53,819 nucleotides of DNA, from assembly GCF_030064895.1 (NCBI RefSeq), contig NZ_JASJEB010000047.1, positions 1 through 53,819 of the forward strand. Direction: 5' to 3'. This document shows, in pieces, positions 36,275-45,086 of the stretch (within the stretch, counting starts at the first letter, position 1; every line of letters starts with the position of its first letter). The notes below the pieces were generated by a model that did not search any database, was not told the DNA's origin, and was given only the letters and a program-made list of their open reading frames with translations. The DNA is from Crocosphaera sp. Its GTDB lineage: Bacteria > Cyanobacteriota > Cyanobacteriia > Cyanobacteriales > Microcystaceae. The position numbers and the translations under genes are program-made.

Positions 36275-37456
36275 ATGAAATATCGAAGATTTGGCCGCAC
36301 AGAATTAGAAATGCCTGTTTTTTCCTGTGGAGGAATGCGTTATCAACATAAGTGGCAAGATGTTCCTGAAAAGGAAATTCCTGAAGATAATCAACGTAAT
36401 TTAGAGGCCACTATTAAACAGTCTTTAGAAGTTGGTATTAATCATGTTGAAACGGCAAGAGGTTATGGAACATCAGAAATGCAATTAGGTAAAGTCTTGC
36501 CTAAACTTCCTCGAGAAAAGTTAATTGTTCAAACTAAAGTTTCTCCTAAGGAAGACCCTAAAGAATTTCGACGACAATTTAACCAATCTTTAAATTTTTT
36601 GCAACTCGACTATGTTGATTTATTGGGATTACATGGCATTAATACAGATGAAATTCTGGACTATTGTGTTCGTCCTGGGGGCTGTTTAGACGAAGCACGA
36701 AAATTACAGGAACAGGGGAAAGTTCGTTTTATTGGCTTTTCAACTCATGGACCAACTGATATTATCAAGAAGACCATAGAAACCGATTGTTTTGATTATG
36801 TTAATCTCCATTGGTACTATATTAACCAAGTTAATTGGCCAGCTATAGAAGCAGCTAAAAAACATGATATGGGTGTGTTTATTATTAGTCCTTCTGATAA
36901 GGGCGGAAAACTTTATAATCCCCCTAAAAAATTGGTTGAATTATGTCAACCTTTGAGTCCGATGGTATTTAATAATTTGTTTTGTTTATCTCATCCAGAA
37001 GTTCACACCCTCAGTTTAGGGGCTGCTCGTCCAACAGATTTTGATGAACATTTAAAAACCCTTTCCTTATTAGATGATCCTCAACCCATACTAAAGCCCA
37101 TCATAGCTAGATTAGAAGAAGAAGCTATGAAAGTTTTAGGAGAAAATTGGTTTAAAAGTTGGGAGCAAGGTTTACCCACTCATCAAGAAACACCAGGAAA
37201 TATTAACATCAGAACAATATTATGGCTCAGGAATTTAGCCCTAGCTTATGATATGAATGAATATGGAAAAATGAGATATAATTTATTAGGTAATGGCGGT
37301 CATTGGTTCCCTGGTAAAAATGCTGAAAATGTCAATCAATTAGATTTATCTAACTGTTTAGTTGATAGTCCTCACAGAGAAAAAATTCCTAATTTATTAG
37401 CAGAAGCTCATGAATTATTAGGGGGACAATCTGTACAAAGATTATCCCAAAGTTAG
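36275..37456 (+). CDS. Aldo/keto reductase family protein
   Basis: The 393-residue TIM-barrel reductase has MKYRRFGRTELEMPVFSCGGMRY at its start and the catalytic-tetrad Tyr in VETARGYGTSEMQLG. The lysine occurs in QTKVSPKEDPKEF, and the His in LLGLHGIN. A C-terminal extension of about 100 residues (after residue 290) lacks the ferredoxin-type Cys motif seen in some relatives, but keeps a conserved LDLSNCLVDSPHREKI block. It would reduce carbonyls with NADPH; the substrate is unknown. The start is the ATG at 36275, because residues before it are not part of the barrel. Confidence 0.9.
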   Translation: MKYRRFGRTELEMPVFSCGGMRYQHKWQDVPEKEIPEDNQRNLEATIKQSLEVGINHVETARGYGTSEMQLGKVLPKLPREKLIVQTKVSPKEDPKEFRRQFNQSLNFLQLDYVDLLGLHGINTDEILDYCVRPGGCLDEARKLQEQGKVRFIGFSTHGPTDIIKKTIETDCFDYVNLHWYYINQVNWPAIEAAKKHDMGVFIISPSDKGGKLYNPPKKLVELCQPLSPMVFNNLFCLSHPEVHTLSLGAARPTDFDEHLKTLSLLDDPQPILKPIIARLEEEAMKVLGENWFKSWEQGLPTHQETPGNINIRTILWLRNLALAYDMNEYGKMRYNLLGNGGHWFPGKNAENVNQLDLSNCLVDSPHREKIPNLLAEAHELLGGQSVQRLSQS

Positions 37457-37476
37457 AGTATTTTTTACTCAGATAT

Positions 37477-37504
37477 GGTAGGGTGAGTTTTGCTCACCCT
37501 ACCA
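37477..37504. repeat. Perfect GGTAGGGTGAG hairpin
   Basis: GGTAGGGTGAG-TTTTG-CTCACCCTACC is a perfect 11-base stem between the aldo/keto reductase and the DUF3883 gene. It can end the upstream transcript, but palindromes of this GGTGAGC type recur in cyanobacterial genomes as repeats. Confidence 0.65.
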
Positions 37505-38068
37505 TTAAATTTAGTATTAACATTTATTGAAGAATATGGAGAATCAAGTAATACTGATAAAAATATCAGTAAGTTAGTCATGGAGGTTATAACAAAAATT
37601 AGAGAAGATAAAGAAAAAGGGAAAGTTCTAAGTACAAAAGAAATCGGGGATACAGGAGAAGCTTTAGTAATTCAGCACGAAAAAAATCGGTTACATAAAC
37701 ATGGTCGAGATGATCTAGTTCACTTAGTTGTTAAAATACCTGAAAACTTAGCAGTAGGCTACGATATCAAATCTTACGAAGTAAACAACGAAGAATTAAG
37801 ATATATTGAAGTGAAAACTACAACAAGTATTGGAAAGCTGGCAACTAAATCATTTTGTATGTCGACCAATGAATGGAGAACAGCAAAAAGTGCAAGGGAG
37901 AAATACTACATTTATAGACTTATGATATCAAAAAAAGACATCTCCTTGTTTATCATTCAAGATCCTGTAGGCAAGGAAAGACAAGACCTTCTAAACATGA
38001 TTCCACGCAACGGTGCTGATATTACCTATCAGGAAAGTGCTGGCTATTGGGAGGAACTTTTGGCATGA
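37490..38068 (+). CDS. DUF3883 nuclease-like protein, probable restriction subunit of an R-M pair
   Basis: The product has up to 192 residues. The DUF3883 core, AVGYDIKSYEVNNEELRYIEVKTTTS, contains the PD-(D/E)xK-type D...ExK arrangement, with the later FCMSTNEWRTAKSAREKYYIYRL block. It overlaps the cytosine methyltransferase gene by ATGA, so the two are co-translated, and I infer that it is the cognate endonuclease. The 5' end is unclear. The open frame begins with a TTG inside a hairpin repeat, and the first ATG is at 37580 (162 aa), yet the residues before it look coding (FIEEYGESSNTDKNISKLV). The gene may have lost its start to the repeat. Confidence 0.75.
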   Translation: MLTLPLNLVLTFIEEYGESSNTDKNISKLVMEVITKIREDKEKGKVLSTKEIGDTGEALVIQHEKNRLHKHGRDDLVHLVVKIPENLAVGYDIKSYEVNNEELRYIEVKTTTSIGKLATKSFCMSTNEWRTAKSAREKYYIYRLMISKKDISLFIIQDPVGKERQDLLNMIPRNGADITYQESAGYWEELLA

Positions 38069-39108
38069 AAAAAAAACAGATTTATACCATAGCATCTTTA
38101 TTTAGTGGTTGCGGAGGGATGGACTTGGGTGCTGAAGGAGGATTTCAATTTCTCCATAAAAACTATAAAAAACTTCCAATTAAAATTGTATATTCTCTGG
38201 ATTGGGAGCCATCAGCAGCTAAAATTTATGATGCTAATTTTAGTCTTAAATGTCATGTAGCAGATATTAGAAATGTGCCATCAAAACAGATTCCAAACCA
38301 TGATATTTTGACTGGAGGATTTCCCTGCCAATCATTTTCTGTAGTAGCCCAAAATCCAAAACGTTTAGGATACAAAGATGAAAAAGGTAAACTATTTTTT
38401 GAAATGTGCCGAGTTATTCGCTCCAAAAAACCAAAAGTTTTCATTGCTGAAAACGTTAAAGGCATATTGTCAGCGAATAAGAAGGAAGCTTTTCCTTTAA
38501 TAGTAAAAGAATTTGAAAATTGTGGTTACTATGTTACTTATGCAACTCTCAATTCTTCCCATTTTGGAGTGCCACAAAAACGAGAGCGCGTCTTTATAAT
38601 TGGCTTTAAAAATAAGTCCGTTTTTGATGATTTTAAATTTCCAGAACCTACAACTTTTAATAAGCCTCCAATCCTAGCACAAGTATTAGAAAATGAAAGC
38701 GAGATAGACAACAAATACTATTTTAGTGAAAGAGCGATCGCCGGACTTCAAAAAACAAAACACTTTACTTCAATGAATAAAGGGCGTGTGCAATCTCTTG
38801 ATAAACCATGTAATACACTGGGAGCGCATCTTGCTAAAGTTAGCATCAACAGCACTGACCCAATACTATTAATTAATAATCGCTATAGAATGTTTACCCC
38901 AAGAGAAGTGGCACGTATTCAATCGTTTCCAGAGAGTTTTAAACTACCAGGAGCTAAGACTGCTCTTTATAGAGCTTTGGGAAATGCGGTTCCACCCGTA
39001 TTAATGTGGGAGGTAACCAATAGTGTTATTGAAGCGATGATACAAGTAAAGAACTTAGAACAAAAGAGACCAAGATATAAACAACTAGAGCTAGACTTAC
39101 TAGTTTAA
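38065..39108 (+). CDS. C5-cytosine DNA methyltransferase
   Basis: The 347-residue protein has the ordered motifs of 5-methylcytosine methyltransferases. These are I, SLFSGCGGMDLGAEGG; IV, TGGFPCQSFS with the catalytic Cys; VI, AENVKG; VIII, PQKRERVFIIGF; IX, RMFTPREVARIQSFP; and X, GNAVPP. It uses S-adenosylmethionine. The ATG at 38065 overlaps the end of the DUF3883 gene. The target-recognition region (about 230-290) is present but its recognised sequence cannot be read. It probably protects against the adjacent nuclease. Confidence 0.95.
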   Translation: MKKKQIYTIASLFSGCGGMDLGAEGGFQFLHKNYKKLPIKIVYSLDWEPSAAKIYDANFSLKCHVADIRNVPSKQIPNHDILTGGFPCQSFSVVAQNPKRLGYKDEKGKLFFEMCRVIRSKKPKVFIAENVKGILSANKKEAFPLIVKEFENCGYYVTYATLNSSHFGVPQKRERVFIIGFKNKSVFDDFKFPEPTTFNKPPILAQVLENESEIDNKYYFSERAIAGLQKTKHFTSMNKGRVQSLDKPCNTLGAHLAKVSINSTDPILLINNRYRMFTPREVARIQSFPESFKLPGAKTALYRALGNAVPPVLMWEVTNSVIEAMIQVKNLEQKRPRYKQLELDLLV

Positions 39109-39347
39109 CTAATTGAATCTTGTTTATACGAGTATCATAAATATTAGAATAAGATTATATCAATTAATTTTTGCTATTAGAATTTTAAGACTGTGATGAT
39201 GCGCAGTAAATGGGAACTATTCAAGATGAGTAAATAAACAAAAGCTGTTTAATGGTTGCTGTGGTTTGCTATGCCATAGCACAACAGAAAGGTTAGTATA
39301 GAGGAGTTAATTTCTCGTTTTGTTGAATCTCTTACAAAAATAACTTT

Positions 39348-40802
39348 ATGGAAATTTCTGTATCTAATAAGGCAAGTCGTCCTCTTCCTTGGATTTTAGC
39401 CGTTATGACCGGTGGACTACTCTTCGTTGGGGGATTAACCTACAGAATGGCTACAACCCCCGTTTCCGAGAGTAAACTCGAGAAAATGACCGTTAAGGCC
39501 CAACGGGAAAGCCTGGCAGTAGATATCGAAGCCAGTGGAGTCGTAGAACCCATCGAAAGTGTTAATATTAGCCCCAAAAATCCGGGGCGTTTAGTGCAGT
39601 TGCGAGTTGAACAGGGGATGAGAGTCAAAGAGGGGCAGATTTTAGCCCTTATGGAACACACAGAAATTAAAGCGGAAGGCAAATATGCTGAAGCTAATTA
39701 TAAGCAGGCTTTAGCAGAATTAGAAGCTGCTAAAGTTCGTATTCCCAGTGAAATTCAACAGGCTCAAACTCGTTATATCCAGGCACAAACGCAACTAGAA
39801 CAAGCAAAAGCCAGCTTGAAACGAGCAACAGCAAGAATTCCCCGAGAAATTGAGCAAATTCAAGCCCAAATTATCTCTGCACGGTCTGGACTACAATTAG
39901 CTGAGTCTCGTGTTCAAGATAATCGAAAATTATTAGATGAAGGAGCCATCACGAAGGATAGATATCGTGAACTCGTCAATGCTTATGATAGTGCCTTAGC
40001 TAACTTTATTGAGCTTCAGAACAAACTAGAACAAGCAAAAAACACACAAAACCCAGAAATTGACCAATTGAGACAAGAAGCCCTGCAAGCTCAAGCCGCA
40101 ATGGCTGAGGCGCAGATTCAAGTCGAAGAGCGCAAACAAACTGCTCAAATTGAAATAGCCAGTTTAGAAGCGGCGGCTGAGGCGGCTAAAGCCCAAGTGG
40201 AACAAGTGGTGATTCAATTCCAAGATACGGCCATTCGCGCCCCGTTTGATGGCACTGTTACGCAAAAATACGCTAATCCAGGGGCGTTTGTCACTCCTAC
40301 CACCTCTGCATCTAGCACTGCTTCGGCTACCTCTAGTTCTATTGTTGCCCTAGCCCGAGGATTAAAAGTAGTGGCTAAAGTGCCTGAAGTAGATATCGCC
40401 ATGATTCAACAAGGGCAGCCGGTAATTATTACCGCCGATGCTTTTCCCAACGAAGTTTTTCAAGGAAAGGTGGTTTTAATGGCTCCAGAAGCGGTTGTAG
40501 AGGCAAATGTGACCTCATTTGAAGTGACTATTGCCATAGGGCCGACAGGGCAAGAAAAATTATTATCCCGTATGAATGTGGATGTGAAATTTCTAGGACA
40601 AGAAATTAGCAATGCTTTGGTGGTTCCTACTGTTTCCATTGTTACCAAAAATGGCGAAACGGGGGTCATGGTCGCAGATGAGAACGAAAAACCTAAATTT
40701 AAACCGGTTACTATCGGTCAAGTTTTAGATGAAAAAACCCAGATTCTTTCGGGTTTGAGCTCTGGAGAAAGGGTTTTTATTGACTTACCCGAAGATAAGT
40801 AA
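39348..40802 (+). CDS. HlyD/MacA-type efflux adaptor (membrane fusion protein)
   Basis: The 484-residue protein has an N-terminal membrane segment (about 14-33), a lipoyl/barrel-hybrid half (EASGVVEPIESVNISPKNPGRL), a long coiled coil (about 105-280, EAAKAQVEQ and similar) and the second lipoyl half (IRAPFDGTVTQKYANPGAFV). It bridges an inner-membrane exporter and an outer-membrane channel. The next gene is a MacB-like permease that starts 25 bases later and should be its partner. A linker of Ser/Thr/Ala around residues 320-330 is unusual. The ATPase of the complex is not in the window. Confidence 0.9.
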   Translation: MEISVSNKASRPLPWILAVMTGGLLFVGGLTYRMATTPVSESKLEKMTVKAQRESLAVDIEASGVVEPIESVNISPKNPGRLVQLRVEQGMRVKEGQILALMEHTEIKAEGKYAEANYKQALAELEAAKVRIPSEIQQAQTRYIQAQTQLEQAKASLKRATARIPREIEQIQAQIISARSGLQLAESRVQDNRKLLDEGAITKDRYRELVNAYDSALANFIELQNKLEQAKNTQNPEIDQLRQEALQAQAAMAEAQIQVEERKQTAQIEIASLEAAAEAAKAQVEQVVIQFQDTAIRAPFDGTVTQKYANPGAFVTPTTSASSTASATSSSIVALARGLKVVAKVPEVDIAMIQQGQPVIITADAFPNEVFQGKVVLMAPEAVVEANVTSFEVTIAIGPTGQEKLLSRMNVDVKFLGQEISNALVVPTVSIVTKNGETGVMVADENEKPKFKPVTIGQVLDEKTQILSGLSSGERVFIDLPEDK

Positions 40803-40827
40803 ATTTAATCATTATTTTAATACTAAT

Positions 40828-42048
40828 ATGAATTTTTTAGACAGTGTTAAAATGGCAACTTCTATGTTGGCTGCCAATAAGTTACGCACCAGCTTAACTA
40901 TGTTAGGGATGATTATTGGTAATGCTTCGGTTGTTGCTACTATTGGTATTGGTCAAGGGGCGGAAAATTTAGCTACTGAGCAGTTAAATGAATTAGGACC
41001 AAAAGTTATTTTTGTGGTTCCTGGTACTCGTAAAGCTCGCCGTGCTACCCTTGATTTACCGAAAACTTTAGTCTGGGAAGATGCCCAGGCAATCGCTAAA
41101 CAAGTTCCTACTGTAAGTACAGTTGCCCCGGAAAGAAATCAACGACAATTAATTAATTATAAAAGCGAAAATACCAGTGTTTTATTAATCGGAACAACGC
41201 CAAGTTATCCTCAAGTTAGGAGTTTTCCTGTAGAAAAAGGTCGGTTTCTTAATGAGATTGACCTGCAAAGAAATAAACGGGTTGCTGTTATTGGACAGGA
41301 TGTTGTTGATCGTTTTTTTACAGTTACCAACCCTATTGGGGAATCTATTAGAATTAAAAATATTCCTTTTGAAATTATTGGTGTAATGTCTCCAAAAGGC
41401 TCTTTAATTGGCACTAATTTGGATGAAACGGTGTTAATTCCTCTGACTACTATGACTAATCAAATTGTTGGGAAGACATCTCCTTATGGTACCCAAGTAA
41501 GTTGGATTAATGTAGAAGCTAAGGATGTTGAGAGTATTTCTGCTGCTAAATTTCAAATTGAAAATTTATTGAGATTAAGGCATAAAATTACTGATGAGGA
41601 TGATTTTGGGGTAGAAACTTCAAAACAAATGTTAGATATTGTGGGAAGTATTGCTCTGGGTTTAACGGTAATGTTGGCTTTTTTAGCAGGAATTTCCCTT
41701 ATTGTTGGGGGTATTGGGGTGATGAATATTATGTTAGTTTCTGTTAGTGAAAGAACGTCGGAAATTGGACTCAGAAAAGCGTTAGGAGCTAGTCAAAGTG
41801 ATATTTTAGGACAGTTCTTAATTGAGGCGGTTATTATTGCTGTTTCTGGGGGAGTTATCGGTATTTTAACGGGAGTTGGTTTAGTAACATTTGTCGGTTT
41901 AGTTTCTCCTTTATCTCCTACTATTTCTTCTGCTTCTATCACTATTTCTCTGGTTGTTTCTGGTGGTATTGGTTTAGGGTTTGGGGTTATTCCTGCACAA
42001 AAAGCAGCTAAACTTGATCCTATTGTTGCCTTACGAGGTTCTGTTTAA
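40828..42048 (+). CDS. MacB/FtsX-type ABC transporter permease
   Basis: The 406-residue permease has a first membrane helix around SVKMATSMLAANKLRTSLTMLGMIIGNASVV, a large extracytoplasmic domain (about 55-290) and three C-terminal helices with the MacB motif LIVGGIGVMNIMLVSVSERTSEIGLRKALGA. Without a nucleotide-binding domain it resembles DevC-type permeases. It follows the HlyD-type adaptor gene in an operon. The ATG at 40828 is chosen over a start 16 codons upstream that lies within the adaptor gene. The exported substrate is unknown. Confidence 0.9.
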   Translation: MNFLDSVKMATSMLAANKLRTSLTMLGMIIGNASVVATIGIGQGAENLATEQLNELGPKVIFVVPGTRKARRATLDLPKTLVWEDAQAIAKQVPTVSTVAPERNQRQLINYKSENTSVLLIGTTPSYPQVRSFPVEKGRFLNEIDLQRNKRVAVIGQDVVDRFFTVTNPIGESIRIKNIPFEIIGVMSPKGSLIGTNLDETVLIPLTTMTNQIVGKTSPYGTQVSWINVEAKDVESISAAKFQIENLLRLRHKITDEDDFGVETSKQMLDIVGSIALGLTVMLAFLAGISLIVGGIGVMNIMLVSVSERTSEIGLRKALGASQSDILGQFLIEAVIIAVSGGVIGILTGVGLVTFVGLVSPLSPTISSASITISLVVSGGIGLGFGVIPAQKAAKLDPIVALRGSV

Positions 42049-42060
42049 ATGGTGTTATAG

Positions 42061-42247
42061 TAGTGTGAGCATCCTGCTCACTTGCTGGAATCAAAGGAAT
42101 CGCAGAAATTACTGGGATCACTTGAATTGCTGGAAATACAGTAGACATAGCAAGCAATATGCTTGCACTACCTCTAATCTAATGCGCTAAGGTGGGCAAG
42201 TAAAAAACTTATCCTAAATATTGATAATGCTGTCAACTTTGCCCACC
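42061..42247. repeat. Cluster of palindromes between the permease and petJ genes
   Basis: A GTGAGCA-TCC-TGCTCAC palindrome (42061-42081) is followed by GCAAGCA-ATA-TGCTTGC (about 42152-42168) and then by GGTGGGCAA (42191-42199) paired with TTGCCCACC (42239-42247). The last pair resembles that at 1749-1812. Together they separate two convergent genes and may act as terminators. Confidence 0.55.
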
Positions 42248-42258
42248 CTACAGTTAGC

Positions 42259-42594
42259 TTACCAACCAGCTTCTGCTTGACTTAAAACATAAGTAGCTAC
42301 ATTTTCAATTTGTTCAGCATTTAAACGCCCTTTAAACGCAGGCATAGCAGCTTTACCATTGGTAACTTGATAGACAATTTTTTCTAGGGTATCTACTCCA
42401 TTTTTTGCTAGAGCATCTTTGTTTAAAGCTTTGCTAGGTCCTGCCACCAAGTTCCCTCCACCTGCGTGACAAGAAGCACAGTTAGCGGTAAAAACAGTTT
42501 TACCCGCAGCAGCATCACCAGCTAAGGCAGGGGAAACGAAACTGAAACAGAAAAAGGCAAAAAGCAATAAAATCAGTGATAATAATCTCTTCAT
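42259..42594 (-). CDS. petJ: Cytochrome c6
   Basis: The 111-residue precursor has a signal peptide ([25 protein letters not shown]) cleaved after A25, the haem motif CASCH (39-43) and the axial methionine M84 in AAMPAFKG. Cytochrome c6 carries electrons from cytochrome b6f to photosystem I or oxidase in the thylakoid lumen and replaces plastocyanin when copper is scarce. The start is the ATG at 42592-42594; a longer upstream frame lies outside the signal peptide. petE is divergent, and the shared interval contains repeated operator-like sequences. Confidence 0.97.
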   Translation of the reverse strand: MKRLLSLILLLFAFFCFSFVSPALAGDAAAGKTVFTANCASCHAGGGNLVAGPSKALNKDALAKNGVDTLEKIVYQVTNGKAAMPAFKGRLNAEQIENVATYVLSQAEAGW

Positions 42595-42839
42595 TGTGTT
42601 CTCCGTACAAAGACCAATCCGTGCTCGATTATCTCTATATTTTCTGAGTCTGTCAAAAGACGGCTTGTCAAACTTCCAACGTTCATTTTGCTTAAAGCCA
42701 GCCCTCAAAAATAGCAAAATAATTTTCTTTTGTCCAAAGACAGCTTGTCAAACTTCTCAATTTTACTTATAATTCAGTAGTGGACAAAAATACTGACAAC
42801 ATATATTTCAGTCTTAAAGAATTAATGGGAACCACCAAA
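42595..42839. promoter_or_regulatory. Shared petJ-petE regulatory interval with two 26-base direct repeats
   Basis: The copies at 42651-42676 and 42731-42756 match at 24 of 26 bases, are exactly 80 bases apart and each contain a GAC-N5-GTC dyad within AAAGAC...GTCAAA. In Synechocystis the BlaI-type repressor PetR and the protease PetP control petJ and petE in response to copper. That the repeats are PetR sites is inference. One copy lies about 60 bases from the petJ start and the other about 85 from petE. Confidence 0.65.
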
Positions 42840-43199
42840 ATGTCTAAAAAATTAGGTTTACTTATCGCTACTGTTGCTCTCGTAATCTCCAGTTTCTTCG
42901 TCGCTGTTAACCCTGCTTCTGCTGCAACCGTTGAAGTTAAAATGGGTGCTGACTCTGGTATGTTAGCTTTTGAACCCAAAAAAGTTGAAATCAGCGCAGG
43001 AGACACCATAAAGTGGGTTAACAACAAACTAGCTCCCCATAACGTTGTTGTTGAAGGACAAGCTTCTCTTTCCCACAAAAACCTTGTTTTTGCTCCTGGC
43101 GAAAGCTATGAAAGCACCTTCAATGAGCCTGGAGAATATACTTACTACTGTGAACCCCACCGTGGTGCTGGCATGGTTGGTAAAGTAATTGTCAAGTAG
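42840..43199 (+). CDS. petE: Plastocyanin
   Basis: The 119-residue precursor has a signal peptide cleaved after ASA (about residue 28), giving a mature copper protein of about 91 residues. The copper ligands are H67 (APHNVV), C104, H107 (CEPH) and M112 (GAGMVG). Plastocyanin is the copper-dependent partner of cytochrome c6. The ATG at 42840 gives a normal signal peptide; a longer in-frame start 20 codons earlier does not. It is convergent with eda across a terminator. Confidence 0.97.
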   Translation: MSKKLGLLIATVALVISSFFVAVNPASAATVEVKMGADSGMLAFEPKKVEISAGDTIKWVNNKLAPHNVVVEGQASLSHKNLVFAPGESYESTFNEPGEYTYYCEPHRGAGMVGKVIVK

Positions 43200-43230
43200 T
43201 TTTCATTATTCTTAACAATCTAACGCCTTG

Positions 43231-43259
43231 GCCTGCGAATTCCATTCGTAGGCATTTTT
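43231..43259 (+). terminator. Rho-independent terminator after petE
   Basis: GCCTGCGAA-TTCCA-TTCGTAGGC forms a strong 9-base stem with one G-U pair, followed by ATTTTTA on the plus strand. It ends petE transcription and just touches the end of the convergent eda gene. Confidence 0.8.
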
Positions 43260-43923
43260 ATTGCTGAAATTCCGAAAGACGCTGCATCAAAAATTGAGCC
43301 TGTTGCGTGATTATATGCCATTCTTGATCATCTAAAGCATGACGAGGAAATAACTGACTGGATAAACCTACTGCTATCGCTCCTGCTTCGATAAAATAGG
43401 CTGCATTATCTAAGGTAACGCCTCCGGTGGGAATTAAAGGGATGGAACCCATCGGACCTTGCAGACCTTTGATATAGGCAATACCGCCAATAGCCTGCAC
43501 TGGAAAGACTTTAACACAACTGGCTCCGGCTTGCCAAGCGGTGATAATTTCTGTGGGGGATAAGGCCCCTGGAATGATGGGAATATCATGGTTTATCGCC
43601 GTTTTAATCAGAGTTTGATTAACATGGGGAGTAAAACAAAATTGAATACCTGCTGCGATCGCTTCTTTTAATTCTTCTAAGGTTAAAATGGTGCCGGTAC
43701 CAATGATACAGTGAGGTAAATCCTGTTTTAATTGTTTAATAATTTCACCTGGTTGGTAACTATTCCAAGTAATTTCTATAATATCCATACCTCCTGCTGC
43801 CACTGCTTTAGCCATGTCAATACCTTGCTGTATATTATCGGTGCGAATAACAGCAATAGCACGATATTGTCTTAATAATTTTCGCCAAGACTGTGAGGAA
43901 TTTAAGTCTTTATTTGCTTCCAT
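43258..43923 (-). CDS. eda: KDPG/KHG aldolase
   Basis: The 221-residue class-I aldolase splits 2-keto-3-deoxy-6-phosphogluconate to pyruvate and glyceraldehyde 3-phosphate, and often also 4-hydroxy-2-oxoglutarate. The Schiff-base lysine K138 is in CVKVFPVQAIGG, the catalytic Glu E50 is in IIEITW, and GTGTILTLEE and GSIPLIPTGGV complete the barrel. It is the last gene of glk-proB-eda on the minus strand, with 19 bases to proB. KDPG aldolase has been proposed to serve an Entner-Doudoroff route in cyanobacteria; no gene for the dehydratase step is here. Confidence 0.92.
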   Translation of the reverse strand: MEANKDLNSSQSWRKLLRQYRAIAVIRTDNIQQGIDMAKAVAAGGMDIIEITWNSYQPGEIIKQLKQDLPHCIIGTGTILTLEELKEAIAAGIQFCFTPHVNQTLIKTAINHDIPIIPGALSPTEIITAWQAGASCVKVFPVQAIGGIAYIKGLQGPMGSIPLIPTGGVTLDNAAYFIEAGAIAVGLSSQLFPRHALDDQEWHIITQQAQFLMQRLSEFQQ

Positions 43924-43942
43924 AATTTTACCTCAATTTATT

Positions 43943-45055
43943 TTAATTAATAACTAAATTATCTCGATGAACAATGGTTTCTGCTCCATGATAACCCAAT
44001 AATTCAGGTATTTTATCCGAATGATTTCCTTTGATTTTTTTTATTTCTTCCTGACTATAATTAACAATACCTCTGGCAATTTCTTGGCCATTTTCATTAC
44101 ATAATTGAACCGCTTCTAACGAGTCAAACTCACCTTCAACTTTAATGATTCCTGCTGCTAACAGAGATTTCCCTTTTTGAGAAATGGCCTTGACTGCACC
44201 CCGATCAAGATACAATTTTCCTCTCGGTAATAAACCATAAGCAATCCACCTTTTACGGGCATTATCATTATTTAATTGTGCCTCAAATTTAGTGCCAATA
44301 TCTTCACCTTTAAGAATTTTCAATAAGTTTTCTGATCTTTTTCCGTGAGTTATGACTGTGGTAACACCTGCGGATGTTGCCAGTCTTGCTGCTGTTAGTT
44401 TAGTTGACATTCCTCCTGTTCCCCATTGAGATCCTTTTCCTCCTGCTTTAATTTCTAATTTATCTAATTCTAAACGATTAACAACTTTGATAGGTTGTGC
44501 GTCAGGAAAAGTTCGAGGATCAGCGGAATAAAGTCGATCAACATCGGTTAAAATAAACAACCAATGGGCATTAATTAAACTAGCAACTAAAGCAGAAAGA
44601 GTATCATTATCTCCAAATTTTAACTCTTCAATAGCAACGGTATCATTTTCATTGACAATAGGAATAACTCCTAATTCAAACAACGCATGAAAAGTATTTT
44701 TAGCATTCACATAACAACTCCTTTCCATTAATTCTCTACGGGTTAGTAAAACCTGGGCAATGGGTTGATTTAAAGCTGTAAAAAGGTCATCATAAACTCT
44801 AATTAGTCTCCCTTGTCCTACGGCTGCAATAGCTTGTTTAATGACTATTTTCTTTGGTCTTTCTGTTAATTTAAGACGACTACAACCCACTCCCACTGCA
44901 CCGGATGAAACTAAGACGACATTATAGCCGAATTGTCGTAATTCTGTTAATGTTTCTACCAATGCAGCAATGGTAGATAAAGCTAATTTTCCTGTTTCTG
45001 GTTGAGCAAGACTAGAGGTTCCAACTTTGACAACAATCGTTTGGGAGGGTGTCAT
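43943..45055 (-). CDS. proB: Glutamate 5-kinase
   Basis: The 370-residue kinase makes glutamyl-5-phosphate, the first committed step of proline synthesis. The N-terminal amino-acid-kinase domain shows [51 protein letters not shown] and [19 protein letters not shown]-terminal PUA domain (about 280-365) contains [13 protein letters not shown] and LDRGAVKAI. The start is the ATG at 45053-45055, four codons inside a longer frame. It lies between glk and eda in a tight run. Confidence 0.94.
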   Translation of the reverse strand: MTPSQTIVVKVGTSSLAQPETGKLALSTIAALVETLTELRQFGYNVVLVSSGAVGVGCSRLKLTERPKKIVIKQAIAAVGQGRLIRVYDDLFTALNQPIAQVLLTRRELMERSCYVNAKNTFHALFELGVIPIVNENDTVAIEELKFGDNDTLSALVASLINAHWLFILTDVDRLYSADPRTFPDAQPIKVVNRLELDKLEIKAGGKGSQWGTGGMSTKLTAARLATSAGVTTVITHGKRSENLLKILKGEDIGTKFEAQLNNDNARKRWIAYGLLPRGKLYLDRGAVKAISQKGKSLLAAGIIKVEGEFDSLEAVQLCNENGQEIARGIVNYSQEEIKKIKGNHSDKIPELLGYHGAETIVHRDNLVIN

Positions 45056-45086
45056 ATAATTCAGCAATAAGTAGTAATAAAAAGTG

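Noticed and set aside
42595-42717. Longer petJ product starting 41 codons upstream
   Set aside because: The extension would precede a normal signal peptide, and it runs through the operator-like repeat; the ATG at 42592-42594 fits cytochrome c6.
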